Positions 49,301 to 60,881 of a DNA stretch of 64,000 nucleotides are shown here, one piece after another. Both the position numbers and the translations under genes were made by a program. This DNA is from Clonostachys chloroleuca (taxonomy: Eukaryota > Ascomycota > Sordariomycetes > Hypocreales > Bionectriaceae): NCBI GenBank assembly GCA_037952775.1, contig JBANAY010000004.1, positions 12,772,001 to 12,836,000 of the forward strand. The letters run 5' to 3'. Below the pieces are notes generated by a model. That model was not told the DNA's origin and ran no database searches. It worked only from the letters and a program-made list of their open reading frames with translations. Each line of letters begins with the position of its first letter. Position 1 is the first letter of the stretch.

Positions 49301-49723
49301 GGCATGCCTCTTAGAACTTGCCGCATTTGCTGCGTCCAGGGGATTCTCGGCATGTCTCTTTTCAATACGTGACTTGAAATCCGAAATGTCTTTGCTGACC
49401 TGCTTGATCTCCTCCTCGAACTTGACGATATCCTTGAGGATGATCCGGGATTTGTACGGATTACCAGCGAACTTTTCGTACTGCTTCTTCTCTTTTTCAA
49501 GCTGATTCTGGACCCTTTGCTTCGTAGCCTCCAGCTTGTCGATGCGAGCCTGGTCCTTCTTGTCCTCGGCCTCCACTAATACTGCGTTGGCCTGCAGGGT
49601 GATGTCACGCTCCAGATCATTCTGATCTCGCACAGCACCAGTCAGATTTTTCAGAACATCCTCCTCATCGACAGCCGGTGCGCCAACATTCTCCGTAGAG
49701 ACCGTAGCGTTTTCTGAATCCAT
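46337..49723 (-). CDS. rad26: Rad26/CSB SNF2-family ATPase (transcription-coupled repair)
   Basis: The yeast Rad26/human CSB orthologue acts at stalled RNA polymerase II in transcription-coupled nucleotide-excision repair. A single exon codes 1,128 residues. Walker A GDEMGLGKT lies at about residues 397-405, DEGH at ~526-529, SGTPVQNNLTELWSLFDF next, and the helicase C-terminal motifs TRTGGLGTNLTGADRI and WNPSTDLQARERAWRLGQ at ~780-830. The N terminus is charged and coiled-coil-like (KLEATKQRVQNQLEKEKKQ). I chose MDSENATVS (ATG 49723); an in-frame ATG at 49744 would add 7 residues. A (GGAAA)n tract lies ~255 bp upstream. Confidence 0.95.
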   Translation of the reverse strand: MDSENATVSTENVGAPAVDEEDVLKNLTGAVRDQNDLERDITLQANAVLVEAEDKKDQARIDKLEATKQRVQNQLEKEKKQYEKFAGNPYKSRIILKDIVKFEEEIKQVSKDISDFKSRIEKRHAENPLDAANAASSKRHAGESQRDYLIRTGKITPFAKIGGPRPTELQGELAETILNAEDDAAAEELGDGNEEGPVSHQMLRRPGFADEVEEQSSRSTSAVESEFSLRPRKKQRVHRRVDRAERSPSAEFKPEPDSDSDGVDGVWQQGNEDDLIREDRRKSKAKAKAQEQEQVDLSKIDDGNEYIYQKRLKIWIERRSRARKSRRQKMAEAEADAQDSDPEVDEWFKPAPDKADYRVDEGLKLPGDIHSALFGYQKTGVQWLAELYRQQVGGIVGDEMGLGKTVQLIALVAALHYSRQLKRPVLVVAPATLLRQWVSEFHRWWPPLRVAILHSSGSGMLNTEREDDFDLDSFKPAIRKSGSSRAAQRIVKGVVEKGHVLVTTYTGLQTYANELCPVEWEYAVLDEGHKIRNPNAAITVTCKELNTRNRVILSGTPVQNNLTELWSLFDFISPARLGTLLEFREQFEIPIKHGGYANASNFQVVQAEQRAEILKGAISKYLLQRLKVDVATDLPEKTEQVLFCKLTDRQRDAYERFLKSDEVSQILNKQRQSLYGIDVLRKICNHPDLLDKNLSSKAGYEYGSPNLSAKLQLTISLLQQVMIPNGHKTLLFSQGKLMLNIIEKCIKERDISYVRMDGETPIEQRQPMIDKFNEDPNIHVFLITTRTGGLGTNLTGADRIIIFDPDWNPSTDLQARERAWRLGQDKPVKIYRLMTEGTIEEKIYHRQIFKQFMTNKVLKDPKQRSSYDLSDLYDLFTFTPGESAANQRSAIFQGAEVEISGREGGSSKDKKSQTNGLAKEKDVESSALSKIEGVATLEEFKEDPSVHDEKRMLDGIFARNVGSAYDHEQIVNGKQNVKPDIEVLRKAAKEESREAVAHLRRAGAQADSMPAGTVTWTGEVGHRPGSNRRRGGPSSAGVMNNLAGRQGLNSTEGINKNMKAKDFVPMIKEFINRQGGKVVTKMLVDHFSPYCKGKKQNEEFERALKSVAEISQRGSYGRAMWSLKKGGN

Positions 49724-50719
49724 GACTGGATAGCCTCTGCGCAATAGAGTGCGGTCTCATATACTTGAAATGAGACCCGGCTCCGCGGTTCACTGGTCTG
49801 AGGAACAAGAGTGTGGAAGGCTGACGCTAGATGTGATATATGGTGTTGCGAATCAAAGAACGAGCGTGAGGATGAGGCGGAAGAACGGGATATAGAAGGG
49901 AAAGGAGGAAAAAACAAGGGCGGGCGAAGTCTATCTCATCCCAATGCGTGAGTCTCAATTTTGGCGCGATGCCGAAAAGAAAGGAAAGGAAAGGAAAGGA
50001 AAGAGGGCGAGATGATGCGCTGCGAGAGTGAGAATATAATGGATGATTCACTCAAGGGCGTGAGAAAAAGGCATCAGTCACCAGCGAGGTTAGCACAGGC
50101 GCCCAGGCTGAATACAGACAGTGGCTCGAGGCGCTATGAGCAAATCCATTATCCGCCACCGCAATGACTAATTACTAATCCAGGCCTAGATCGAGAATAG
50201 GAAAGAAACGGCAAGTGGCGCCCTTCGAGCCTGCCAGGCAACAGAGCTGTATGTTCATTGGCTGGAACATCTGCTCCGTGGACCCGCTCGGCGTCCAAAA
50301 AGACTGAGTATCAGTTGCCATTGCTGTTGTCTATGAAGTTTCTTATTTGAACGCAATAAACTAATATCCAGTCTATTTAATTCGGATATAGTCCCCCGAT
50401 CCAAGTATAGATTGATAAATAGAGAAATATAGCCTCGGACCCAGCGATCTAAATTAGCATGCTTCAATATATAGTCTTAAGTTTGGTTCTATAAGATGAT
50501 CCGCAGAGTATAAACTCCCTTGTGGTAGTATCAATTAGTGGAGTAGTGCGAAACGAACCGCTCGGCACCTTAATTGCTTTCCGCTGCCTAATTACATGTC
50601 ACTTCAACTCTAACGCCAGATCCAAACTGACAGGCGGAGCAGTTTGAGGGTCACAACATAGCAACCGATTCCTCACAGTCAGGAACCGTCATGCCATTTG
50701 CAAGGTCCTAAGCTTGACA
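49724..50719. other. Divergent region between rad26 and the reductase gene, with a GGAAA microsatellite
   Basis: About 1 kb with no gene. A short purine tract with four GGAAA units lies at about 49976-50003. Further on the region is AT-rich (50340-50560). Confidence 0.5.
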
Positions 50720-52137
50720 ATGCGACTGCTAACCAACAACACCCGGTCTACTATCACGCATACTGCCGCAAGGTGTCGGCCCCGGGCTGGCCTCTCCTCT
50801 TACCAGCCGTTCATCCCAACCCTAGCCCTGTCTAAACGAAGCATATCGGCCTCCGCTAATCTGTTCTCGATGGGATCACCCCAGCCGCCTTGGCTCGCCA
50901 CCCTCCTCCAGGACCAAACCCCTGCCCCAACGCTCTATTCCTGGACTCCAGACAGAGCCTCATCCCCCAGAATCCTAGATGATCTAGATCGCCGGATCTT
51001 CATCCTTGGCGTGGGGAACCTCGGCCGCCTCTACGCCAGCTACCTCTCCAAGCTCGCCAACCCGCCCCCCATCACCCTCGTGCTTCACCGGAAAGAGCTG
51101 CTGGAGCAATGGCACGCCGGCCAGGGCATCGAGATCACCCGCTCTGGCGCCACGGAGAGGAACAAGGACTTTGACGTGCAGTACTGGACCGAGTCTCCTC
51201 CCCGGACCACGGCGCCGCCCACGAGATCCTCACCCCCAGCCCGGACTCCTCCTCCTCCGCGCCCCGCCGCCGCACCATCGGCAACATCATCATAGCCACC
51301 AAGGCCTCTGCCGCCCTCCCCCAGGCCGACCGCCTGAGGAGATACCTCGACGGGTCCAGCACCGTCGCATTCGCCCAGAACGGCATGTCCAAGCTCTGGC
51401 CCCCCCACGGCCAGACCTACGTCTCGCACCGCTACCCCGGCGGCGGCGGCAACGCGCCCAACTTCGTCGCATGCATCACCACGCACGGCGTCACCTCCAC
51501 CGCCCCATTCAAGAGCACGCACGCCTCCCTCGCCGACGCCAAAGTCGGCCTCGTGCTCCCCAGCGAGGGGAACCCGGGAGGGGCGGACTACCTCATGGAC
51601 CGCATCGCCGCCGCCCCGCACCTCGACTCTCAGCTCGTCTCGCGACCGGACCTCTGGGTCCTCCAGCTGGAGAAGCTCGTCATCAACTCCGTCATCAACC
51701 CGCTAAGCGCCCTGCTGCGATGCCAGAACGGCGTCCTGTTCGAATCAAGAACCAGCCCGCTGTCCCAGGTCATGGACCGCCTCCTCGACGAGACGAGCAA
51801 AGTCCTCCAGGCTCTCGTCCGCCACCCCAGCAGCAGCGACATCCTCACCCCAGAGGTTGATCGGGGCGTCCTGCTGCGGCGCTTCGGCGTGATTCCCTTG
51901 AAGGAGCTGCTCTGGACGGTCGGTGACAAGGTCAAGGAGAACACGAGCTCGATGCTCCAGGACGTGCGGGCCGGCAAGCCCACCGAGATCCGGGACTTCA
52001 ACGGGTGGATCGTCGACATGGCCAGGTTCCTCAGCCAGGAGGAGCTGGACGTGACGGCGCACGTCGACCTCATTACGCTTGTTGAGGGTGGCCGGGCACT
52101 GAGTCAGGGGGAACTCGCCCAGGCACTGCTTAAATAA
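50720..52137 (+). CDS. Ketopantoate reductase-like (ApbA/PanE family) protein; single-base frame break
   Basis: A Rossmann-fold NADP-binding signature RIFILGVGNLGRLYASYLSK (GxGxxG) opens the catalytic part, followed by the family helical C-terminal domain, including KLVINSVINPLSALLRCQNG, which matches the PanE substrate-side KxxxN(S)xxN helix. The N terminus (~55 residues, Arg/Ser/Thr-rich) is a plausible mitochondrial presequence. The role would be NADPH reduction of 2-dehydropantoate in the pantothenate/CoA route, but fungi carry several paralogues of unknown substrate. As given, the frame ends at ~51293. One C added in the C4 run 51200-51203 yields PDHGAAHEILTPSP and IGNIIIATKA and continues to TAA at 52135-52137 (~472 residues). 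Confidence 0.86.
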
Positions 52138-53156
52138 TCATGCTAGGTAGAACTTGTAGCCACTTTACAATGTTGTAAACTCCTCAAGCGCCTTGGATAC
52201 AAGTATTGAGGTGGGAAGACGAATAAAAGTTACAGCCTGGACGTGACGTTCAACTAATTATTCAATTTAATATCGAAACTATATGTTGCACATATACCAA
52301 GGTAGCCTCACCTAGCACATTTCTAGGAGGGCACCAGCTTCAAATATGCATCATCTCCTTCTTCAATCTCCAAGTAGGAAGAAGAAAAGAAGAAAAACAA
52401 ACCCTTTTGTTGGAATGCTCCAACTCATCATCCGATATGTGTCTATGCGTATTGTGTATTTTCTCGTACAGCCATCAACTAGGGGGCCGCTGGTCTAGCG
52501 ACCAGATCAGCAACCCAACTCTTAGAAAAGTATTAGAAGAAGTAAGAGGTGGAATATTAACGAAAGAGTGGTGAAAAGAAAAGAAAAAGATAAATAACAG
52601 TTATAATAGAGTAAGAGGGGGGTTTGGAAAAAAGAAGAAGAAATAAAAGGGAAGAACATGTTCGTAATGTTAAGCCAAGCTGTGTTCCGTCTAAAGAATG
52701 ACCATTCTATTCTCAACCATCATTGAAAGGACCAGAAATTCCTCCATACACCTCCAAATTTTGTTTTTTTTGTGCCCCCCGAAAACAAGAAAATGAAAAC
52801 TAAAATGACTATTCCTCAAAGGAAAAATGGAAAAAAGGGAAATTCGTGTAGCCAGTCTGAGCCGCGTAACAAGAAGTTGTTGTTATTGTTGTAAGGAAAG
52901 GAAATTTCATTAAACATATTGAATGTTTGGTCGTGCAAAAGGAGAGTCGTGGGAAATTTTCAATATCGACAATGGTTTTGATGTTTTCGTCGTGTTGTGC
53001 GGTTGCCTATATTATGAATTGTGTTGCGTAAGGCAGGCAAAAGTTCAAATGAAAGGCCCAAGGCTGGACCATGGGGGATACAGATCAGAAGTATCCCTCG
53101 ACGACTCGATAAGGCGGCGTGGACGTGCTAGCGGTGCTGGCCACACCCGCAAGCTG
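52138..53156. other. Convergent 3' intergenic region
   Basis: About 1 kb, very A/T- and AG-rich (52370-52930), between two 3' ends. No gene recognised. Confidence 0.4.
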
Positions 53157-54459
53157 TCATTGCGGTTGTTGAGCGTATATTACTTCAGAAGTGTCCGCCG
53201 CGGAAACATCTTGAGTTGGGGATGATGCCTCGAAATCAGCAGGAGCATCACCCCATAGTTGGTCGGCTCGGTCTCGACAGGCGGCTGGGGTAAATCCGGT
53301 GCCTAGTTTGCTTGCCACTATGCGCCACTTCTCGTTTTCGTAGTCTTCTAATACTGTACGGAGTTTCATATCCTAGCTATTTGTTAGACACCATCAACGG
53401 GTAGATAAAGGGGGCCAAGAGGTGTGGTGGCCAGGGAGCAGTCGCGATCTGCTCTACGCAACATCGTCGAAGGAGAGGCGCGTGGGGGAGGGAGGACGAA
53501 AAACATACCATCTCGTCTGACCATTGTTTGGTTTTGGCTTTCAGCTTAGTACAGTACCGGACTTGCAGAGTTCCCGAGGATCGTCCAGGGAAGAAGTCGG
53601 CGATTTGCTTCCACGTAAGATTCTTCTGCTCCTTCAGGTCGATGAGCAGCTGGTCGTCTTCTCGAGTAAACTTCAACTTGGGCCCCTTTGGTCGCGGAGC
53701 AGGCTCTGGCATGCCGACTTGCCCAACAACACTAGGCGCGCCTCCGTCATCGCGTCGCATTAGCTTCGGCGAAGGCTCAGAGTCTGGAAGTCGGTGATGG
53801 TGATGGGTTGGCGGTCCAGGGCCCATGGCGGTAGTTGGCGTCCCCGTTGGTTCGTAGTGTCCGCCTCCGGGGGAGACGTGATGCATGCCGCCGAGGCCGG
53901 ACTGGTCCAGGTGCGCCATGCCATGAGCGTGGACATCCAGCTCATCGGGTCTTGGTCTCTTGATCCCGGTAGAATGGTGATGGCTGTGCGTCTGAGATGT
54001 CGGTGTAGGAACGTTATGATAGATGGGCGAGACCACGGAGTTGGGCGTTTCGAAGTGCGCGGCCTCTAGGCGGTGATGGCCCATCTGCGCCGGGTCTAGC
54101 AAGATCTGGGCTGGATGAGGCTGGTGGTGATGATGGGGCATCGCAGGGTGGTGGGCTGGGGTAACTCCATTATGCGGGTGCTGAGGCGCTTCCTGGAGGA
54201 CTGGACTAGGGGCACCAGGGTGTTGAAGCGGCCGTCCATGCTGCGGGAGGTGAGTATGGTGATGATGGTGATGGGACGGAGCGTCATAATGCTGCTGGGC
54301 CTGGCTCTGGTGAGCTAGCTGGGCCGCCTGACCGTGGTAGTCCACATTGTAGTCCCCGACTCGATAGTTGTCCGCCAGCGTGGCCTCGATACATGGAGCC
54401 CGCCAGAGCAAACCGCTCTGGACGGTCGCCAGACTCTCTAAGGAAGTAATCTGGTACAA
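53157..54459 (-). CDS. Myb/SANT-domain DNA-binding protein with His-rich N terminus (5' end uncertain)
   Basis: The C-terminal part carries a Myb-like helix-turn-helix pair: FTREDDQLLIDLKEQKNLTWKQIADFFPGRSSGTLQVRY, and, after an intron (53373-53508), NEKWRIVASKLGTGFTPAACRDRA. It is therefore a fungal sequence-specific transcription factor of unknown target. The N-terminal ~220 residues are His/Gln/Pro-rich (several HHHH runs). The frame is open from 54459, but the first codon there is TTG. No in-frame ATG precedes residue ~107, so an upstream exon probably exists; a CTTCCTTAG acceptor at 54438 is a candidate. Confidence 0.8.
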
Positions 54460-57400
54460 TGGTGCCCTCTCGGGCCTTCAGGGAGAGGAGGAGGAAACCT
54501 TGGGAATGATGTTGCGGGGTTGCCTTCTTGTTTTTGTTTATTCACGACTCGTTTTCCGTGGTAGGCCGGCTATAAGTGAGTGGTAATATAACCTCCGTGA
54601 TGGCCAAGCACTAAGGACTAGTGATATCGCGAGTATCGATTTTTTTAATACACCGTGGATCCCGTGTTGCTTTTACTTTCCTCCAGCTAGTCGCGTGGAA
54701 TCCAAAGAACTACCCCTCAAAGATGGTCCAGAGCAGCTCACCAAGTCGACCTGAGAGATTCCATGTACTTATACAGGTAGACTCACAGGCTAGGCTGTGT
54801 GTAAAGAGCAAGCCAAGGGAAGGAGGGATAGGCAGTATATGTATGGTTTTGGGGCGCAAGAGCTGAGAGAAGAAGCAGGAATGATAAAGAAGGCAGTTAT
54901 CAACACCGGCTGATGATCCGAGAGGTCGCAAATATTACCGCTGTTTGGATCAGAGAAGGCCTGAGCCCGGACAGCTCAGATATTAATGATACACGTAGGC
55001 GGAGTGATTTGAAAAAGAATCAAAGGGATGTTTTGGTCCCAAAGGAGTGGAATGGATGATATGGACTGTCAGTGGCTGCAAAGTACGCGCATCACAATAC
55101 ATGTGTTGATTGGTGAAGAGCCGGACAAGGAGGGAGGAGCAGCCGACATACATTTGAAGCGGCCTGTATCCCAACACCGACAAGTTTAGAACAAATGCAG
55201 TGATGTCGTGGGCAGGTGCAAGTATATTCTTCTGGGTCAAAGAGCCTGAAGATGCGGGCACCTCAGGCCAATCCTGGACAGGTGCCAAGGGGTGTATAAT
55301 GAGGATCTTATGCTACCGACTTGTGCGCTTCCGCATATAGAGACATGTCATGTCGCGGGCCCAAGATACCCTGGTCATTCCCTGCGATGATGCAACTGGG
55401 GCAGCAAGCAAACAAGCAAGCAGACGCACGCACCCAAATCCACACCCTTGAGCGAGCAGACCCTGCTAGAATAATAAATTCCCTCCCCAGATTGGCTCGG
55501 ACTACTTACAAACCTGTCCTCTGAGTTGGCTGAAAATGCAAGCAAAAGCTGGGGCCCAAAGAACAGAGAGGCAGGCTCTCACTCTGAAACGTCTGATTCC
55601 TGCTTCATGCCCTCATATGTACAGCATAGCAGCCAGCTTCGCAAGACAGACGAAGCTGCTAGGGCCGCGTGCCAGGTTTACTGCGCAGATAGAGAGAGAG
55701 CCCGGCTCAGGCCATGGACGTGGGGATTCTGACCCGGCACTAGTCACTAGTAGAGAGACGAGAGAGCATGCGTGATGGGCCATGTCTATCGTCTCGGAAC
55801 ACTGTGGGTTTTGGGAAGAGAATCTGTCAGGCCGCGGAAGGCTAAGATGCTGGACGGGGCTCGACGGAGGGAGGGGGGAGGGGCGTACCACTGCGCCCAC
55901 GAGGACATACGTACGAGTAGGGCCAAATGAGTGCCGGTTCAATCGTGTTGTGAAACAAGGATATGCCGGCCACAAAATGCCAGCAGCTAGGCTAGTCTGG
56001 GCAACCGTGGCTAGACTCCCCATCAGAGCCTTGAGTCCTACCTAGCTGGTAAAGGAATTAGGAGCCGTACCACAATTAATGATCTGGACGAAAGACCAAG
56101 GATCTCTCATCTTTGCGGTGCGGTGCACGAAAAACTCACCGGACACTAACAAGGCACCTATGGGCCCAACGACAACGTCACTCTGGCTGTTGGCATCCAT
56201 CCATTTACCTAAGGCGATTAAGCTAGCAAGCTAGTAAGCAAGAAAATCCAACGGTCGCCACTGCGATCGTAAATAGTCCTAAGATAGATGCCCAAGCACC
56301 AACTGCCGCCGACGCTGCGGGAGACGGGCACAAGGCATTAGGATAGGTACCAAGCACCACACCAACCTAAGCTGTTTTAGTAGCTATCGTGACTGCGGTA
56401 CAGAGCAGTGCCGCGGATTCTCACCCCCACTTCTCTTTCTCTATCTTCACGTAGCATCCCAGAAGGTTGCGCGTAGCGATAAAATCGAGAGAAAGGGATG
56501 GAATAACAAGAAGAAGAAAAAAGTGTGTGGATAACCGAGGCTAAGGGTGACAAATCGTTCGATTCCGGTTCTGCTCAAAGGTCGATGTAAGATCCTTCGA
56601 CTACTCGGCCAAGTAACCACTCAAAGTGAGGCGGGGATTGGGTGATTTCGATTGCCTTGTCAGGTACCAGGGCTTTGTTGGTATGTCCCGCATGGTGGCC
56701 TCGCCGTCGTGACTTCGAGGGAAGAACCCAGCTAGTATCAGAACTTCAGAAGCAACAACCCAGTCCGGGCAGAAGATGACAAACAGGACAATCAGATATT
56801 TCGCCCATGCTACCATCTGCAGATAGGTAGCTTACTTTGCGCCCTATTATTTGATGAAGGGCCCGACAGGCTGGGCTGTGCCAAGACTGTGGAAGCCACC
56901 AGGGAGAATTGCGGGTGCTACCCAATGATTCTGACCAGTGTGGCACAGCAGATAACACTCAATACTCAGCGGATCTGCGTATCATGGCCAGAATGACCCA
57001 ACAAAGGTATTCAGTGAGCCCGGGGAGACAGGTACTGACTTGGACGAGGGGACGGGGAGGGGTAGATTACTTGGGGGGGCCGATTAGCGCGCTGACCGGC
57101 GATGCAGGCCACGATCCCCATCCCGTGCGGGTAGGGGAGGTGAGGTGATGTTGGGCTACAAGAGTGGCATGGATGTTCTGGAAAATGGGCTGGTGCTTGC
57201 GGGCGGGTTGTGAAATGTGCGATCGTGTGCAGCCTCCACCACGACATATGCCATGCCATACCGGACTGACAAGGCCACGAGTGCAGGCCAGGACGACACC
57301 ATACCCCTGGGGACTTGGGTCATCCAGAGGGACGGGAAGGACCCTCCAAGGCCCGAGCTCATCGTAGGAATGCGGCTAAGGACGGCCACCGACTGACTTT

Positions 57401-60400
57401 GCTGGACTCTGCCCTGTGATGTTAACTTGGTGCAGATGAAAGATGGGCCAGCCGGTTGCCCCGAGCCTGTCAGTGCTCTTGCTTCCCCCACCTCGTGTCA
57501 TTGTGAGCGTGAAATTAAAAGTGGCGAACGAGAAGGTTGATGAGCGACGGTATGGATGCATCGTGGGATGGGCTTGGGCTGATTGATTGGATTATGGTTT
57601 GGACCATGGAGCCCATCACCACGTTTTCCCCTCCGTGGTCCTTTTCCCAGACAAGCAGTCAAGGGGATGCTCATTTACGATTTGGGGAAGCAGGACCTGG
57701 CTACCAATGCACCCACAGCTCGATTGGCAGAGCAGCGTGCTACCCATGATTAGTCCTAGCTCAGGTAGGCAAGAAGGTGGTCAAGAAAAGCATGGTTGAC
57801 ATGTACATACATAATTACATGCATGCATGCAAGCACAGCTTTAGAAAGGCCAGCCCGCGGCCAGGACTAAGCCTGAGCAGGACCACAAGGCGAGGCTAGG
57901 CTCGGCTGGGCAGGGTAGGGCACAGGCTGCGCGTCGTGAGTGGACGATGGCGGATGGATGGATGGGAAGAGGAGGTTCCAGTGTCGACCGGTGTGCGAAC
58001 GGAATGGATGGTGATTGCGGTGGAGGGTGGTGGTGGGAGTGGGATGGAGCCGAAGAGGACGTGCCACTAGGAAACTGCGTCCGCCACAGGAACCCACGCA
58101 GACGCAGTGGAGTCTTAACACCACCTCAGGCCTGGCAGCAGTGAGCTCAGCCGCTGTACCACCTGGACCATAGGTGCAAGGTTCAATGGGGTGGTACCTG
58201 CCACGGCCTGTGCGCCACTAGTGCTGTGTGTGGTGGTGCTTGGTAATAAGCACCGTGCCCTGTGAGATGGGCATGACCGGCTGCGCGCCTCCCAAATAGG
58301 CGCCGCTATCTCAGCGCCTGCCCCGCTAGCCCACAGGGGTTCTGCACTGACAGCAGCCACTGGCAGACTGACAGACTGACAGGTCACGGCCATGCACGGT
58401 GATGGGCCTCCATCACAGAAAGCAGGAAACCTCTTCGCACTCCAACTTCTTCTGTCGCCGACACGCGAGAGTGCCAGACTGTCTACCTAACGGTCAGGAA
58501 AAAAAGGAGTCAATCTTGCGAAGATACCACCCCCAGAACCCAGCCTGCATGTGTGTTGGGCTCTTAACGCCGACGAGGCCTTTATGGCAGCCATCCGTTC
58601 CGACCTTACATGTGCCTCTCGCGACGTTTCCACCGACATGGCATTTCTAAATATCACGCAGCGCAGATGGAGCATCAGCGCCAGCCTGGGCCCGCGTCCG
58701 GGCAATACACCGCAAGACCGACGTGCTCATCCACATTGAGAACTCGGCTCAGGAGGAAACCCTCATCCCCGAAAGCGGTGGTGGCACTGACCGTCAATAT
58801 TCCCAAGAATGCGCATCTCCCAAATATCTAATATAAGGCTCTGATGAACGGTTCATGCTACAATTTGCGATTACTGGAAAGGGAGATGCCATCGTACGTA
58901 AGCATCTCATGTCCCGACGAACGCGCCCGCCCAATCTAACAATTAAATAGGCTCGAGGCTCAAAACGCCTTGAGGGCGGCAGGGTTCGCGCTCCCGACAC
59001 AGGCGGCTGCCCGCATTCGACACCGCCCACGCTGCACAGATCAAATCCCGAGTAAGGGTGCTCTGTTCGTTCCACATGGAGAATGTCATTGCAATCAAGT
59101 TGAACCTCCGCTGGCTGCATGGACGCATGAAATGCCTAATTTCCGTCTGTGAGTGATTAACCACCCTGGTCGCTATCGGTGCGTGCGTACTTTGTACTGC
59201 TAGTCGGATGGCACCTCTCCATCTGTGAGGAAAAACTGCCCCAATCAAGGCAAGGCGGTGTTGGTGCTTGTTCGATTAAGCACAGACTGACAAGAGGAAA
59301 TTGAGAGTGGAGTGTCTCTTTAAGGCATTGAGCGCGTCTGGCCAATCCATCAATCCCTCGACCGGGATGGCGTCTACTAGCACAGGCTTAACCTACAGCT
59401 TTGTCTTTACGTCGGTATTACCATGATTATGGAGATTGTATTACTGTCCAGTGGGTGTGCACCAAAGCAGTATCCCGCTTCGCTACAAGGTTTGATGCTC
59501 ACTCCTCCACCGTCACCGTCCATGATGATGGAGGACCCGACGTCAAGGCCGGACAACGGCCTGCACTTACAATGCTCTGGAAATCTCCGTCATTGCAATT
59601 ATCTTGTTTGCCATTTTGGTATTTACCAAATCGGGCATGATGATGCGCACTGCCAGCCCTTCAACTTGGCGTGACGGCTTCGATACCACCACCCTTTGCT
59701 GCCTCTCCCACTGAGCTACGGCATCGTCAGAATCCCATTAATCATGATGACATGAGCGGCGACTGCGGAAAAAAGCTTCCAACTCCTTCCGTGCAGACTA
59801 CCACCTGGGCATACTTTCCGGGGCCTTCTCCATAGTCCGGAAGTCTTCCTGTCACCTGTCATCCTGATCAGAACCCGGTCCCTCGGGTCGCCTCCTGGGC
59901 CATCCTTGCAAGACGAATGCCTGCCTCTGTGGATTGACACGCTATTGACGTTGCACTCTTAAATCTCGCGAGCTCCGCTCCGCCGCAAGGTTGCGCCATG
60001 TTCTGCTCCTGTGCGCCACGACGCGTCCTCTTACGAGGCCGTAATTCTCGTACGAACCAACGTCTGGTCGCGTCGACGGCGGAGACATCAATCTCCCTCG
60101 CCACATGGCAAACGCGCAGTGTTGCAGGCCACGCGCAGGCAATCTATTTGCGAAGCGAGCTGAATGCCATAATCATCACTAATATCACCCCGGCCATCGT
60201 AGAGATGAGTGTGCTCTGAATATTGTGTGGACAAAAAAGGGGTAAGTAGTAACTATAGCTTCTGCAATTAATGAAAACTTCTCGTGTTGTCTTTGCTACC
60301 TATCGAGGCTCCTAGCCGTATTCCTTTTCCTACTTCTCAGGGATCTTCAATTAGACTTCTTCAGGGGGTCTGTCACCAGTTGAGATCATATTGTACAAGG

Positions 60401-60881
60401 GAAAGCTTAACCACCGCAGTGGAAATTAAACAAAGCTGTAAGCTATACCTGACATCTCCAGGTAGTAAACACAAGCCCAGAGGCCTGGGGGCCTTGCCTG
60501 TAAGGCCAAAGTCGGCAGCTTCAAAGATCGCCTTCACTGCATAACCCCTTCGCAGATCCATCGACAGCAAGATCTTTCATGGATTCCAAAGCTCTCATGT
60601 TGTTCCCTTCCCTTTTCGTTTCTTCCAGTTGATAAAATCTGTTCGAGGTATTTGTCGGGTCGGTGGTTAGTTCCCCCCAGGTGTGATTTAGATACAGGCC
60701 AGAGCTGCCCTCAACTTGCTGATCATGCTTTCATTTTGACCTTGTCCGACACTTGACCCATCGGATTCCTTCTAAAGCCTGACAACTCCTCCATTGGTGG
60801 TTTCAAGGTTCGCTTGCAGTTCACGAACTTCCCACTTGAGCGTGGCGGTTTGAAATAGAGGAAATTTCACAAGAGGGTGTT
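54460..60881. other. Long gene-free region
   Basis: A 6.4-kb stretch with no ORF above ~136 codons and no family I recognise. The first few kilobases are probably the long 5' region of the Myb gene. A tRNA-like relic is at 59676-59718. Further parts show AT/GC swings but no transposon ORF. A non-coding RNA or long leader introns cannot be excluded. Confidence 0.5.
59676..59718 (-). pseudogene. tRNA-derived relic
   Basis: Minus strand TAGCTCAGTGGGAGAGGC (59718-59701) is a perfect internal A-box (TRGCNNAGYNGG). It is followed after only ~30 nt by GGTATCGAAGCC, a B-box with one inserted base (59687-59676). The spacing is about 13 nt shorter than in a real tRNA, and no 3' acceptor strand pairs with the 5' sequence. 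So it is a truncated tRNA or tRNA-derived fragment, not a working gene. Confidence 0.5.

Noticed and set aside
57710..57745. tRNA-like sequence (AGCTCGATTGGCAGAGCAGC)
   Set aside because: The A-box has about three mismatches and there is no B-box or acceptor stem.
58100..58200. tRNA-like GGTCCAGGTGGTACAGC on the minus strand
   Set aside because: No cloverleaf; the possible B-box GGGTTCCTGTGG departs from consensus.
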